Counted from the first letter of the stretch, positions 55,070-64,000 are shown. The stretch: DNA of 64,000 nucleotides from Pseudomonadota bacterium (GCA_020161575.1 JAIUNR010000007.1:1-64000); one strand, 5' to 3'. The notes: a model not told the origin generated them from the letters alone. A program made the numbers and translations.

Positions 55070-56164
55070 ATGTCCGATACCCGGCCCAAGGATACCGATA
55101 CGCTGCGCGGGCAGGCGCATCTGCCCTCGATCCAGCTCGACCGTGCCGCCGTCGACCGGGCGGTGAAGGAAATCGACATCGCGGATCGCGGCGGCATCGT
55201 GACATTCGGCGACCGGGCGCAGAGGCAGGTCTCGGATTTCGCCGATCGCATCCTCGCGGAAACCCGCAACAAGGAGATCGGCAAGACGGGCGAATTGCTC
55301 TCGGATATTCTCGCCAAGGCGAAGGGGCTCGATCCTGCGACGATCGGCAAGCTCAACTGGTTCCAGCGGCTGTTTTCCTCGGTCGAGGCGCGCGTCCGCC
55401 GCTTCAAGGAACGTTTCGAGGATGTCGCTGGGCAGGTCGACCGGGTGACGATCGAACTCGACAAGCACAAGGAAGGGCTGCGCCGCGACATCGCGATGCT
55501 CGACGAACTCCACGACCAGACGCGCGACGCGATCGGTGAACTCGATGTCTATATCGAGGCCGGCAAGAAATACGGCGAGGAATTCCGCGCCGGGCGTCTC
55601 ACGGAACTCAAGGCCGAGGCGGATGCCAAGGCGAATACCTCCGACGGTCTCATGTCCGCGCAGAATTATCAGGATGCGCTCCAGGCGCTCGACCGGCTCG
55701 AAAAGCGCGTCATGTATCTCCAGCAGGCACGGCAGATCGGCTTCCAGCAATTGCCGCAGATCCGCATCGTGCAGGCGGGCGACGAAACCCTGATCGAGAA
55801 CCTTCAGGCGACGACGCAGCTCACCATCCCGGTCTGGAAGCAGAAGATGATCCTGCTGCTCGGTCTCAGCCGGCAGAATTCCGCGCTCGAAATGCAGCGC
55901 CATGTCACGGATGCCACCAATGAGATGCTCAGGCAGGCTTCCGACATGATGAAGACGCAGGCGATCGAGATCGAGCGCCAGTCACAGCGCGGCATCGTCG
56001 ATATCGCGACGCTGGAGAAGACCAATCGCGACCTCATCGACACGATTACCGGCGTGCTGAAGGTACAGGATGAGGGCCGCCGCCAGCGCGCTGAAATCGA
56101 GCGCAAGCTCGGTGAGATGACGGAAGGGCTCAAAAAGCAGCTCACGGCCCTGCCGGGGGCTTAA
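55070..56164 (+). CDS. TelA-family (toxic anion resistance) protein
   Basis: A 364-residue, almost wholly helical protein. The TelA landmarks are visible: IVTFGDRAQRQVSDFADRIL, the long coiled-coil middle, QNYQDALQALDRLEKRVMYLQQARQI and PVWKQKMILLLGLSRQNSALE. Relatives are linked to tellurite and cell-envelope stress resistance. AGGAAAG precedes ATG 55070. It has no obvious operon partner and ends in a good terminator. Confidence 0.9.
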   Translation: MSDTRPKDTDTLRGQAHLPSIQLDRAAVDRAVKEIDIADRGGIVTFGDRAQRQVSDFADRILAETRNKEIGKTGELLSDILAKAKGLDPATIGKLNWFQRLFSSVEARVRRFKERFEDVAGQVDRVTIELDKHKEGLRRDIAMLDELHDQTRDAIGELDVYIEAGKKYGEEFRAGRLTELKAEADAKANTSDGLMSAQNYQDALQALDRLEKRVMYLQQARQIGFQQLPQIRIVQAGDETLIENLQATTQLTIPVWKQKMILLLGLSRQNSALEMQRHVTDATNEMLRQASDMMKTQAIEIERQSQRGIVDIATLEKTNRDLIDTITGVLKVQDEGRRQRAEIERKLGEMTEGLKKQLTALPGA

Positions 56165-56173
56165 GGCGGACTT

Positions 56174-56208
56174 GGCGCGGCAGGAATGCCGGCCGCGCCT
56201 TTCGTTTC
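56174..56208 (+). terminator. Intrinsic terminator of the TelA-family gene
   Basis: GGCGCGGC (56174-56181) pairs with GCCGCGCC (56192-56199), followed by TTTCGTTTC. It lies 10 bases after the stop and also faces the end of the convergent acyltransferase gene. Confidence 0.65.
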
Positions 56209-57307
56209 ATACGCTATGGGAGCCGAAGCGTCGGCGTAGCCCCGCGACCGGGCGGGCGAGAAGCCGGTAGGAAACCCAGGCGATGGCGAAGGTCAGCGCC
56301 GTGGCGACGCCGATGTAAAGCGCCAGCGACAGCCCCTTGAATTCCGCGCCGGGGAAAAGCTTGGCGCTCACGCGCGGAATTTCGAGATGCCAGAGATAGG
56401 CGCCGTAGGAGAGGACACCCATCATCCGCATCGGCTTCCATTCGAGCAGCGCCTCGAAAGGGGAGGGCGCGCCCATGTAGAGATGGAAGAAGATCAGGAA
56501 AACCGCGACGCCCTGCACGGAATATCGAAAGGTCTCGCGAAACTGCGCGTCGCGCCAGAGGAGCGAGAAGGCGAGCAGGGCGAGTCCCGCCGCCAGCGCG
56601 GCATAAGTGGCGAGTGCGCCGGGCCGGTAGCCGGTTTTCAGTGCGCGGTGGCGGAAAAGCGCGAAAAGCGCGCCATAGGCGATGGAATCGATGCGCGTCT
56701 CGGTCGCGAGGTAGGGGTAGGGATATTGCGTGCGCGCCAGCTCGAAGCCGCCATGAACCCAGACCAGGCGCAAGGCGAGGCTCGCGATGATCATGCCGAT
56801 GACCAGCGCCCATATCGTGCGCGGTCGGCTCACCAGCAGCGATAGCATAAGCGGGAAGGTGAGGTAGTAATGCTCCTCGACCGCCAGCGACCATAATTGC
56901 GGCCAATAGATCTCGAAGCCCGTGCCGCCGCCAAGCGTCAGATATTGCTGGTAGATCGAGAGATAATTAGTGGCGTAGAACAGCGCGGAAAGCACATCCG
57001 TCAGGCTTGGTCCGTTGCCGATGGCAAGACCGATAAGGCCCGAGAAAAGGATGAGGCCGAGCAGTTCCGGCATCAGGCGCAGCAGGCGACGCAGATAGAA
57101 CGCGCCCACGGCGATTTTCGCCGTGCGTTCATATTCCTCAAGCAGCAGCGTCGTGATCAGAAAACCGCTGATCGTGAAGAAGACGGTGACGCCCAGGCCG
57201 CCCGGCACGATATGGCCAAGCCCGAAATGGCCGATCATCACCACGAGAACGGAGAGGGCACGAATCCCGTCGAGACCCGGAATGTAGCTCTGCTGCGTGC
57301 CGGCCAT
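56207..57307 (-). CDS. Membrane acyltransferase (acyltransferase family 3)
   Basis: A roughly 366-residue integral membrane protein. IPGLDGIRALSVLVVMIGHFG carries the family His near the N-terminus, then VFFTISGFLITTLLLEEYER and WSLAVEEHYYLTFPL. About ten hydrophobic segments follow. Such enzymes O-acylate surface polysaccharides or lipids. I start it at ATG 57307, preceded by GAGGAAGG; the open frame continues to 57400. It is a single gene convergent with the TelA-family gene. Confidence 0.88.
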   Translation of the reverse strand: MAGTQQSYIPGLDGIRALSVLVVMIGHFGLGHIVPGGLGVTVFFTISGFLITTLLLEEYERTAKIAVGAFYLRRLLRLMPELLGLILFSGLIGLAIGNGPSLTDVLSALFYATNYLSIYQQYLTLGGGTGFEIYWPQLWSLAVEEHYYLTFPLMLSLLVSRPRTIWALVIGMIIASLALRLVWVHGGFELARTQYPYPYLATETRIDSIAYGALFALFRHRALKTGYRPGALATYAALAAGLALLAFSLLWRDAQFRETFRYSVQGVAVFLIFFHLYMGAPSPFEALLEWKPMRMMGVLSYGAYLWHLEIPRVSAKLFPGAEFKGLSLALYIGVATALTFAIAWVSYRLLARPVAGLRRRFGSHSV

Positions 57308-57455
57308 CGCCGCGACCTTCCTCTGCTTGTGCCCAGACCCTTGAGGACAAGAGCGTAATTTTCGGTTACTGCCTGCGCGCGGCTTTCCGCTTCCCCTCAA
57401 GGCCCGGCCCGGCTAGAACCGCCCGTCACCAAAACAGAATCGACGGGGGATCATC

Positions 57456-58757
57456 ATGGCGAAACCACTTAAGGTCGGCATTGCCGGGCTCGGGACGGTG
57501 GGCGCCGCGACGATCCGCATTCTTGTCGGTGCGCATAACGAGCTGTCCGCGCGCGCCGGGCGGTCCATCGAGATCGTCGCGGTTTCCGCGCGCTCGAAAG
57601 GCAAGGATCGCGGCGTCGATCTTGGCGCCTATCGCTGGTATGACGATGCCGCCGAGATGGCCCGCGATCCCGGCGTCGAGCTGCTTGTCGAAGTGATGGG
57701 CGGCTCGGAAGGCATGGCGAAGGCCGCCATCGAGGCCGCGCTCGCGCTCGGCAAGCCGGTTGTCACCGCCAACAAGGCGCTGCTCGCCGCGCATGGTCCC
57801 GCTCTCGCCGCGCTCGCGGAAAGAAACAACACGACCATCGCCTTTGAAGCGGCGGTTGCCGGCGGCATTCCGGTGATCAAGGCGCTGCGCGAAGCGCTTG
57901 TCGGCAACAAGGTGACCCGCGTTTCGGGCATCATGAACGGCACCTGCAATTACATTCTCTCGCGCATGGAGGCGGAGGGGCTCGATTTCGCGCAATGCCT
58001 CAAGGCGGCGCAGGAACTCGGTTATGCCGAGGCAGACCCGACCTTCGATGTCGAGGGTTTTGATACCGCGCATAAGCTCGCCTTGCTCACCGCGCTGGCC
58101 TTCGGCACCGAGGTCGACAGCGATGCGGTCTATGTCGAGGGGATCTCGGGCGTGACGCCGCTGGACCTTGAAATGGCGGAGGAGCTGGGCTTCCGCATCA
58201 AGCTGCTGGGGGTCGCCGAGCGGACCGCGGCGGGGATCGAACAGCGCGTCCATCCCACTTTTGTTTCACGCCAGAGCCAGCTCGCCAATGTCATGGGCGT
58301 CACCAATGCGGTGGCGATCGAGGCCGAGCCGGTCGGCACCATCACGCTGGTCGGGCCCGGCGCAGGTGGCGGCGCCACGGCTTCGGCTGTTGTCGGTGAT
58401 ATCGTGGATCTTGCGCGCGGGAACGCGGTGACCACGTTCGGGCGGCCGTCGCAGGTGCTCGAGAAGCCGATCCGCGCGCCGATGCAGCGCCATGAGGGTG
58501 GCTATTACATCCGCCTGCAGGTTCTCGACCGGCCTGGCGCGGCGGCGATCATCGCCAGCCGTATGGCCGAGCGTGGCATTTCGCTCGAATCCATTCTCCA
58601 GAAGGGACGCGAGGCGCGGCGCAACGCCAATGGTTCCGTGCCGGTGATCCTGATCACCTATGCGACGACCGAATTGCTGATCCGCAACGCCGTCGCCGCC
58701 ATCGCCGAGGATGGCGTGCTGGATGGCACGCCGCAGGTGATCCGCATCGAGAGGTGA
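57456..58757 (+). CDS. hom: Homoserine dehydrogenase
   Basis: A 433-residue enzyme reducing aspartate semialdehyde to homoserine for threonine and methionine synthesis. The NAD(P) loop is GIAGLGTVGAATI; the catalytic domain contains FEAAVAGGIPVIKAL, SGIMNGTCNYIL and GYAEADPTFDVEG. The C-terminal ACT domain (YYIRLQVLDRPGAAAIIASRMAERGISLESI) suggests feedback by threonine. GGGGGA precedes ATG 57456. Confidence 0.96.
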   Translation: MAKPLKVGIAGLGTVGAATIRILVGAHNELSARAGRSIEIVAVSARSKGKDRGVDLGAYRWYDDAAEMARDPGVELLVEVMGGSEGMAKAAIEAALALGKPVVTANKALLAAHGPALAALAERNNTTIAFEAAVAGGIPVIKALREALVGNKVTRVSGIMNGTCNYILSRMEAEGLDFAQCLKAAQELGYAEADPTFDVEGFDTAHKLALLTALAFGTEVDSDAVYVEGISGVTPLDLEMAEELGFRIKLLGVAERTAAGIEQRVHPTFVSRQSQLANVMGVTNAVAIEAEPVGTITLVGPGAGGGATASAVVGDIVDLARGNAVTTFGRPSQVLEKPIRAPMQRHEGGYYIRLQVLDRPGAAAIIASRMAERGISLESILQKGREARRNANGSVPVILITYATTELLIRNAVAAIAEDGVLDGTPQVIRIER

Positions 58758-58765
58758 TGGCCCCG

Positions 58766-58804
58766 CCGGTGCTGCTTCGCTATCAGATGAGAGAGCAGCG
58801 CCGG
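58766..58804 (+). terminator. GC hairpin after hom
   Basis: CCGGTGCTGCT (58766-58776) pairs with AGCAGCGCCGG (58794-58804) with one G-T pair and a 17-base loop. No T-run follows, so it may be a weak terminator or transcript-stabilising element before glpX. Confidence 0.4.
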
Positions 58805-58948
58805 TGAGATTGCACGGATTTATAGCAGGAAATCGCACGTTTTGAGGCTGACGGGCCGCTTTCCGCCTGCTAGAAGCGCGCTCGCAACCAGCAGGCAGGC
58901 CGCGCGGCGGCGGCCAATGAACCGGGCAAGCCAGAAAACGGATTTTCC

Positions 58949-59944
58949 ATGACCGACCTCGTCGTTTCCGAAGACAAGATCATCGAACGTATCCTGACCA
59001 TGGAACTCGTGCGCGTGACCGAGCGCGCGGCGGTTTCCTGCGCGCGCCTGCGCGGACACGGCAACGAGAAGGCGGCGGATCAGGCGGCGGTGGACGCGAT
59101 GCGGCGCGAGCTCAACAAGCTCCCCATCGACGGCACGATCGTGATCGGCGAGGGCGAGCGCGACGAGGCGCCGATGCTCTTCATCGGCGAGAAGGTCGGC
59201 ACCAAGAAGGGCCCGAAGGTCGATATCGCGGTCGATCCGCTCGAAGGCACCACGCTCTGCGCGAAGGACATGCCGGGCTCGATCGCCGTGATGGCGATGG
59301 CGCAGGCCGGCACGCTGCTCTACGCGCCGGATGTCTACATGGACAAGATCGCGATCGGTCCGGGCTATCCCAAGGGCATCGTCGACCTCGACGCCTCGCC
59401 GGAGGAGAATATCGCCGCACTCGCGAAGGCGAAGGGCGTCAAGCCGGCGGAGATCACCGCGCTTGTCATGGATCGCCCGCGCCATGCGGATCTCATCGCG
59501 CGTCTGCGCGCCATCGGCTGCTCGATCCGCCTGATCACGGATGGCGACGTTGTGGGCGTGATTCAATGCGCCGAAACCGCCAAGACCGGCATTGATATCT
59601 ATCTCGGCATCGGCGGTGCGCCTGAAGGCGTGCTGGCGGCGGGCGCGCTGCGCTGCGTCGGCGGGCAGATGCAGGGCCGCCTGATCCTCGACACGCCGGA
59701 GAAGATCGCGCGTGCCGCGACCATGGGCATTCAGGACCCCAGGAAGAAATACGAACTGAACGAGCTGGCTTCGGGCGATGTCGTCGTCGCCGCCACCGGC
59801 GTCACCGATGGCGCGCTGCTCTCGGGCGTGAAATTCCGGGGCGATATCATCGAGACCGAGACCATCGTCTATCGCTCGCTGACGGGCACGGTGCGCCGCA
59901 TTTCGGGCGAACATCGCGAGCTGTCGAAGTTTCATCTGGACTGA
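58949..59944 (+). CDS. glpX: Class II fructose-1,6-bisphosphatase
   Basis: A 331-residue metal-dependent sugar phosphatase of gluconeogenesis. GEGERDEAPMLFIGEKVG and VDPLEGTTLCAKDMPGS hold the metal-binding acidic residues; LITDGDVVGVI and GIGGAPEGVLAAGALRC are further GlpX signatures. No strong ribosome site is visible upstream of ATG 58949. Gene order hom-glpX-recJ recurs in Hyphomicrobiales genomes. Confidence 0.95.
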   Translation: MTDLVVSEDKIIERILTMELVRVTERAAVSCARLRGHGNEKAADQAAVDAMRRELNKLPIDGTIVIGEGERDEAPMLFIGEKVGTKKGPKVDIAVDPLEGTTLCAKDMPGSIAVMAMAQAGTLLYAPDVYMDKIAIGPGYPKGIVDLDASPEENIAALAKAKGVKPAEITALVMDRPRHADLIARLRAIGCSIRLITDGDVVGVIQCAETAKTGIDIYLGIGGAPEGVLAAGALRCVGGQMQGRLILDTPEKIARAATMGIQDPRKKYELNELASGDVVVAATGVTDGALLSGVKFRGDIIETETIVYRSLTGTVRRISGEHRELSKFHLD

Positions 59945-59998
59945 GAAACCGTAAGGCTTCACGGTATCGCCGGAGGGGATTTTCCGAACGCGAAAGTG

Positions 59999-60448
59999 AT
60001 GTCGATGAGCCTCGAAATACGCCCCGTCCGCGCCGATGAGCGTCTCCTCTGGGAGCCGCTCTGGCAGGGCTATCTCACCTTCTACAAGGCGAGCCTCGCG
60101 CCGGAGATCACCGAGACCACATGGGCCCGGCTGATGGATCCGGCCGAGCCCATGCATGTCTGGGGTGCGTTCGAAGGCGGGAAACTGCTCGGTATCGTGC
60201 AATGCGTCACCCATCGCACGACCTGGAGCACGGCTTGGAATTGCTATCTGCAGGATCTCTTCACCGTGCCGGAAGCGCGCGGTCGAGGCGTCGCGCGGCG
60301 GCTCATCGAGCATGTGTACCAGCAGGCCGCCGGTCTTGGCTGCTACCGCGTCTACTGGCAGACCCACGAGAGCAACGCCGAGGCGCAGGTGCTCTACAAC
60401 AAGGTTGCGGAGCGTTCCGGCTTCATCGTCTACCGGAAGAATATCTGA
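59999..60448 (+). CDS. GNAT-family N-acetyltransferase
   Basis: A roughly 149-residue acetyltransferase. The acetyl-CoA loop reads VPEARGRGVARRLIEHV (about residues 90-106), and YWQTHESNAEAQVLYNKVAERSGF completes the GNAT C-terminus. The substrate is unknown. Starts at GTG 59996, ATG 59999 or ATG 60005 are all possible. It lies four bases before recJ and is probably co-transcribed with it. Confidence 0.88.
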   Translation: MSMSLEIRPVRADERLLWEPLWQGYLTFYKASLAPEITETTWARLMDPAEPMHVWGAFEGGKLLGIVQCVTHRTTWSTAWNCYLQDLFTVPEARGRGVARRLIEHVYQQAAGLGCYRVYWQTHESNAEAQVLYNKVAERSGFIVYRKNI

Positions 60449-60452
60449 ACCG

Positions 60453-62231
60453 ATGAACAGGGAGGCCTATCTCGGCGTCACGTCATCCGCTACCGGCCGC
60501 TTCTGGGCGGACAGGCTCGATTCCGCCATGGCGCGGGAGGCAGAGGCCATCGCCGCGATGCAGGGCGTGCCGATGATCCTGGCACGTATCGCGGCGGGGC
60601 GCGGGATCGGCGTTGCGGGCGCCGCCGCCTTCCTCCAGCCGCGCCTGCGCGACAGCCTGCCCGATCCTTCCGTTCTGCTGGACATGGACAAGGCGGTTGC
60701 GCGGCTGGTTTCGGCGATCGAGGCCGATGAAAAAATCGCGATCTTCGGCGATTACGACGTGGACGGCGCGTGTTCCTCGGCGCTGCTGGGGGATTATCTG
60801 CGCGGCTTCGGGCTCGATCCGCTCGTGCATATCCCGGATCGGCTGACCGAGGGCTACGGCCCGAACGAGGAGGCGATCCGCGCGCTGCATGGCCGGGGCG
60901 CGCGCCTTCTGGTCTGCGTCGATTGTGGCACGAGCGGGCACCAGCCCCTCGCTGCGGCGGCGCGGCTGGGGATGGATGTGATCGTGCTCGATCACCATCA
61001 GGCGCCGGAAACCTTGCCGGACGTGCATGCGCTGGTGAACCCGAACCGACTCGACGATCTTTCCTGTCTTGGCCATTTATGTGCGGCGGGCGTGGTCTTC
61101 CTCGCGCTGGCCGGCCTCAACCGGGCGCTGCGTGCCGCAGGCAAGAGGGTGCCGGATCTGATGAGCGCGATCGATCTCGTCGCGCTGGCGAGCGTGGCCG
61201 ATGTGGTGCCGCTTACCGGCCTCAACCGTGCTTTCGTCGCGCAGGGGCTCAAGGTGATGCGTGCGCGCGAACGCATCGGCCTGGCCGCTTTGGCGGATGT
61301 CGCGCGACTTGATGCCGAGCCAGAAGCCTGGCATCTCGGCTTCCTGCTCGGACCGCGCATCAATGCCGGCGGACGGATCGGCGATGCGGCGCTTGGCGCG
61401 AAGCTGCTGATGAGCCGGGAGTTGGGTGAAGCGCGCGAGATCGCCGCGCGGCTCGATCTGCTCAACCGAGAGCGGCAGGCGGTGGAGGAAGCGATGCTCG
61501 CCGAAGCCGAGGCTGATGCGCTGGCGCAGGTCGGCCCGGAAGAGTCAGGGCGGGCGAGCCTGGTCGTCTCCGGCGCGAACTGGCATCCCGGCATTGTCGG
61601 CATCGTCGCGGGACGCCTCAAGGAACGGTTCCGTCGTCCCGCTTTCGCCATTGCCATGGGCGAGGAGGGCCTCGCCACCGGCTCCGGGCGTTCGATCGCG
61701 GGGGCGGATCTCGGCGCGGCGGTGCGCGCAGCGGTGGAGGCGGGAATCCTCGTCAAGGGCGGCGGCCATGCGATGGCGGCCGGCGTGACGCTCGAGAGCA
61801 GCCGGATCGCGGATTTCGCGGCCTTCCTTGAAGCCCGGCTCGCCGGTGCTGTCTCGGATGCGCTCGCGCTCGACGCGCTTCAGATCGATGCCGCGCTGAC
61901 CGCCGAGAGCCTCACGGCCGATTTCGCCCTCCTGCTCGGCGAAGCCGGGCCTTTCGGCCAGGGCAATCCCGAGCCTGTCATCGCGCTGCCGGCGCACAAG
62001 CTCGTCGATCTGCGCGATATCAAGGGGCAGCATCTCAAGGCCACGCTCCAGAGCGCGGGCGGCAACCGCATCGAGGCGATGGCGTTTCGCGCCGTTGGCC
62101 GTCCGCTTGGCGAGGCGCTCGCTTCGCTGCGCGGACAGTTGATCCATGTTGTCGCGAATGTCGGGCGTGACATGTGGGGCGGAAAGCCCCGCGCTTCCCT
62201 GCGCATTCTCGATATCGCCCGAGCGGGTTAG
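60453..62231 (+). CDS. recJ: Single-stranded-DNA-specific exonuclease RecJ
   Basis: A 592-residue DHH-family 5'-3' exonuclease for recombination and mismatch repair. Metal-binding motifs are IFGDYDVDGACSSALL, CVDCGTSGHQP and VLDHHQAPE; then RINAGGRIGDAALG, and the DHHA1 motif GGGHAMAAGVTLE. The C-terminal OB-like region (QHLKATLQSAGGNRIEAMAF) is present, so the protein looks complete. ATG 60453 follows the GNAT stop directly; the longer open frame to 60156 reads through another gene. Confidence 0.95.
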   Translation: MNREAYLGVTSSATGRFWADRLDSAMAREAEAIAAMQGVPMILARIAAGRGIGVAGAAAFLQPRLRDSLPDPSVLLDMDKAVARLVSAIEADEKIAIFGDYDVDGACSSALLGDYLRGFGLDPLVHIPDRLTEGYGPNEEAIRALHGRGARLLVCVDCGTSGHQPLAAAARLGMDVIVLDHHQAPETLPDVHALVNPNRLDDLSCLGHLCAAGVVFLALAGLNRALRAAGKRVPDLMSAIDLVALASVADVVPLTGLNRAFVAQGLKVMRARERIGLAALADVARLDAEPEAWHLGFLLGPRINAGGRIGDAALGAKLLMSRELGEAREIAARLDLLNRERQAVEEAMLAEAEADALAQVGPEESGRASLVVSGANWHPGIVGIVAGRLKERFRRPAFAIAMGEEGLATGSGRSIAGADLGAAVRAAVEAGILVKGGGHAMAAGVTLESSRIADFAAFLEARLAGAVSDALALDALQIDAALTAESLTADFALLLGEAGPFGQGNPEPVIALPAHKLVDLRDIKGQHLKATLQSAGGNRIEAMAFRAVGRPLGEALASLRGQLIHVVANVGRDMWGGKPRASLRILDIARAG

Positions 62232-62330
62232 AGCGGGTCTCGACCTCATTGGATCTTCCGCTCTGACATCATGCTTTAACGCATTTTCTTCCGATCAACC
62301 TGTCTCCACGGAAGCAGAAAATGCTCTAGC
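62228..62330. repeat. Hyphomicrobiales-type AGAGCATTTT intergenic repeat element
   Basis: Read on the minus strand the block begins CTAGAGCATTTTCT, contains GAAAATGCG in the middle and ends with an AGAGCGGAAG and CCCGCTC part. The CATTTTCT and AGAAAATG segments are inverted, so the RNA can fold into a hairpin. Similar elements are scattered in intergenic DNA of this order. It separates convergent recJ and the EamA gene and may also end transcription. Confidence 0.5.
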
Positions 62331-63261
62331 CCGTCTTCGCGGCCTTCTCTTTCAGCCGCTTCTGCTCCCGGACGAAGATGTAGATCCCGGCGCCGATGAT
62401 GATCGCGGAGCCGATCAGCACATGCGGCTTCGGCCAATCGCCGAAGAACAGCCAGCCCAGCCCTACCGCCCAGACGATGAGGCTGTATTGATAGGGCACC
62501 ACGATTGCAGCGGGCGCGAAACGGAGCGAACGGTTGACCCCCATATGCGCGAGATTGGCGACGATCCCGAGCAGCATCAGCGCAAGGAAATCAAGCCAGT
62601 TCGTATCCACCCATCGGAAGGGTGCCACCGCGAGTCCGAACAGAGCCGCGCTGGCCACCTGCCAGGAGACGAGCGTCACCTCGTTGCTGCCGGCGAGCTT
62701 GCGCGTCAGCACATTCATCAGTGCGAAGAGGAGTGTGCCGGTGATCGCGATCAGGGCCGGCCAGCCCATGCCTTCGCCGGAGGGGTTCACAGCCACGATC
62801 ACGCCGGAAAAGCCGATGAGGATCGCGATCCAGCGCCGCCAGCCCACCTGTTCCCCGAGCAGGAAAACGGCAAACAACGTCACGAAGATCGGCCCCGCGA
62901 GATAGAAGGCAACGGCATCCGCCAAGGGCAGGTAGATCACCGCCCAGTAGAAGAAGGCGACCTCCGCCGTCGAACAGAAGGCGCGCAGGGCGTGAAGCCA
63001 GGGGCGCTCCGGCATCACGATTGTCTTCCAGCCCACACGGTGGATGGCCGGTGCGAGCATCAGCGCCGCGGCGAAGGAGCGGATAAGCAGCAATTGCGCG
63101 ACGCCATAGGTCGCGACAAGCCACTTGCCCATCACGTCATTGAGGGAAAACGCCAGCATGGCGGCGAGCATGAGGCCGATCCCGGCCAGAACACGCTCTT
63201 CTCGGGGAAAAACAGACACTTCAGCCCTCGCGGGAAATCCAGTTGCCCATGGGGAGACCAT
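62326..63261 (-). CDS. EamA/DMT-superfamily permease
   Basis: A 311-residue transporter of the RhaT/EamA type with about ten hydrophobic helices in two repeats. Landmarks are MLAFSLNDVMGKWL in the first repeat, AFFYWAVIYLPLADAVAFYLAGPIF, GEQVGWRRWIAILIGFSGVI and, in the second, VPYQYSLIVWAVGLGWLFFGDWP. It probably exports a metabolite. The C-terminus is a basic tail (REQKRLKEKAAK). No strong ribosome site precedes ATG 63261, so the start may lie a few codons downstream. Confidence 0.88.
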   Translation of the reverse strand: MVSPWATGFPARAEVSVFPREERVLAGIGLMLAAMLAFSLNDVMGKWLVATYGVAQLLLIRSFAAALMLAPAIHRVGWKTIVMPERPWLHALRAFCSTAEVAFFYWAVIYLPLADAVAFYLAGPIFVTLFAVFLLGEQVGWRRWIAILIGFSGVIVAVNPSGEGMGWPALIAITGTLLFALMNVLTRKLAGSNEVTLVSWQVASAALFGLAVAPFRWVDTNWLDFLALMLLGIVANLAHMGVNRSLRFAPAAIVVPYQYSLIVWAVGLGWLFFGDWPKPHVLIGSAIIIGAGIYIFVREQKRLKEKAAKTG

Positions 63262-63375
63262 GTTCGCACCATGGCGGCAAGCCCCTTGATCGAGACGCTC
63301 GAAAAAACCATCGAGAATTTCATCATCGGGTGCTTGCCCCGCGCGCAGAAGCTCGCTATGAGCGTGCTTCGCGCA

Positions 63376-63450
63376 GCGCCCTTCGTCTATCGGTTAGGAC
63401 GACAGCCTTTCACGTTGTAAAGACGGGTTCGATTCCCGTAGGGCGCGCCA
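63376..63450 (+). tRNA. tRNA-Glu (TTC)
   Basis: GCGCCCT at the 5' end pairs with AGGGCGC; D-stem GTCT/GGAC; anticodon stem ACAGC/GTTGT with loop CTTTCAC (anticodon TTC); T-arm ACGGG-TTCGATT-CCCGT; discriminator G and encoded CCA ending at 63450. Length is 75 bases. Confidence 0.95.
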
Positions 63451-64000
63451 CCATCAATTTCACCCGGTTACTCAATATTTTGAGCTGGTGTTTTGGTGCG
63501 GCTATGAAATGTGCGCGCATAACTTCTGTGTGTCTGAGATACTCTTGCGTGGCAATGCCAGCGCTTCAGTGACATGTTTGAACCGCGCGAGATGCCGGTC
63601 TGCAAGGCTCAGCCAGCCCTTCCATTTCTAAAAGCGCGGGCAGTTGCGGCATCAATCATCGGCATGGATGCAATTTCTCCAGCCCGCGCATTGCCGCTTT
63701 CGGAGCTTCTCTCAGTTTGCGCCGCGTTGTCAGAAGGAGGGTCAATGGCTCGCCTTCCCAGCCTGACATTTTCCGACAAGGCACAGTTCGGAACCGCCTT
63801 CATGTCTGGATCGCCCTGGCGCTGATCGGGCATGAGGGCCTGATTTCCCTTTTAAATCATAGTTATCTAATGTTGTTTGACCTCCAACATTTATGAGCGA
63901 AATATTCGACTCAAAAGATTGACATCAAAAATTTTAATTCTACTCTTCAAAGAAACAGGGTGAGATCGTCCAGTCCAATGAGAATGATCGAGAAGCCGGG
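63451..64000. other. Gene-poor, more AT-rich flank after tRNA-Glu
   Basis: No supported gene. Two short opposite-strand frames (63574-63825 and 63609-63833) overlap each other and resemble nothing known. Composition falls towards AT, most clearly after 63840 (runs such as TTTAAATCATAGTTATC). This is the usual picture at the start of an island inserted at a tRNA 3' end, but the window stops here. Confidence 0.45.

Noticed and set aside
60156-60452. Extension of the recJ frame upstream through the GNAT gene
   Set aside because: The upstream part is a frame-shifted reading of the acetyltransferase; RecJ homology starts at 60453.
63574-63833. Two overlapping short frames after tRNA-Glu
   Set aside because: No similarity I can name and no good ribosome site on either strand.

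Overview
This GC-rich 64 kb window looks like the chromosome of an alphaproteobacterium, probably of the order Hyphomicrobiales. The evidence is the hom-glpX-recJ gene order, a ScfR/PccR-type regulator divergent from a biotin and propionyl-CoA carboxylase/mutase cluster, many 1-8 bp gene overlaps, and an AGAGCATTTT-type intergenic repeat. It has two parts: an accessory region (about 1-15,530) ending at a tRNA-Arg gene, and a compact metabolic core (15,531-63,450) ending at a tRNA-Glu gene. The last 550 bases look accessory again.

Accessory region. It opens with a frameshifted remnant of a mobile-element primase/helicase-type ATPase and a block of inverted repeats. A tyrosine integrase and a VapBC-type toxin-antitoxin pair with a likely operator follow, then several small or secreted proteins of unknown role. 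From 6.0 to 14.5 kb lies a defence island: an HNH endonuclease (minus strand), a Gabija-like pair (OLD/TOPRIM ATPase-nuclease plus UvrD-like helicase), and a tight three-gene operon. That operon encodes a DUF6884-GIY-YIG protein, a SIR2 domain fused to a deoxynucleoside-kinase-like P-loop domain, and a nucleoside 2-deoxyribosyltransferase. I do not recognise the three-gene operon as a named system, and it is the best candidate here for something undescribed. A GYF_2-domain protein and an XRE regulator close the region before tRNA-Arg.

Metabolic core, first half (15.8-30.8 kb). A branched-chain-amino-acid-type ABC transporter (minus strand) has a hairpin between its binding-protein gene and its ATPase genes. 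Divergent from it is a TetR-led operon for CoA-dependent catabolism: crotonase, acyl-CoA ligase, MaoC hydratase, a hotdog protein lacking the catalytic motif, and an alpha/beta hydrolase. Then come an NAD(P)H-hydrate dehydratase, an orphan Liv-type binding protein divergent from a CGNR regulator, and an M20 peptidase.

Propionate module (29.4-39.5 kb). A PccR-like regulator is divergent from bioY-pccB-pccA-mutA-mutB, which covers biotin uptake, propionyl-CoA carboxylase and a two-subunit methylmalonyl-CoA mutase. The pccA frame carries an unusual N-terminal extension of about 107 residues that resembles a restriction-associated winged-helix domain.

Nitrate respiration module (39.5-54.3 kb). 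A Crp/Fnr-type regulator faces narK1-narK2-narGHJI, with two FNR-type boxes between them. The module continues with a parvulin, a small Cys/Gly-tailed protein, a hemerythrin-like protein, a carbonic anhydrase, a Mog-like molybdopterin protein, a DUF2478 protein and upp. The remainder holds telA, an acyltransferase, hom, glpX, a GNAT enzyme, recJ and an EamA transporter. All calls come from reading translated sequence and motifs; no database search was run.
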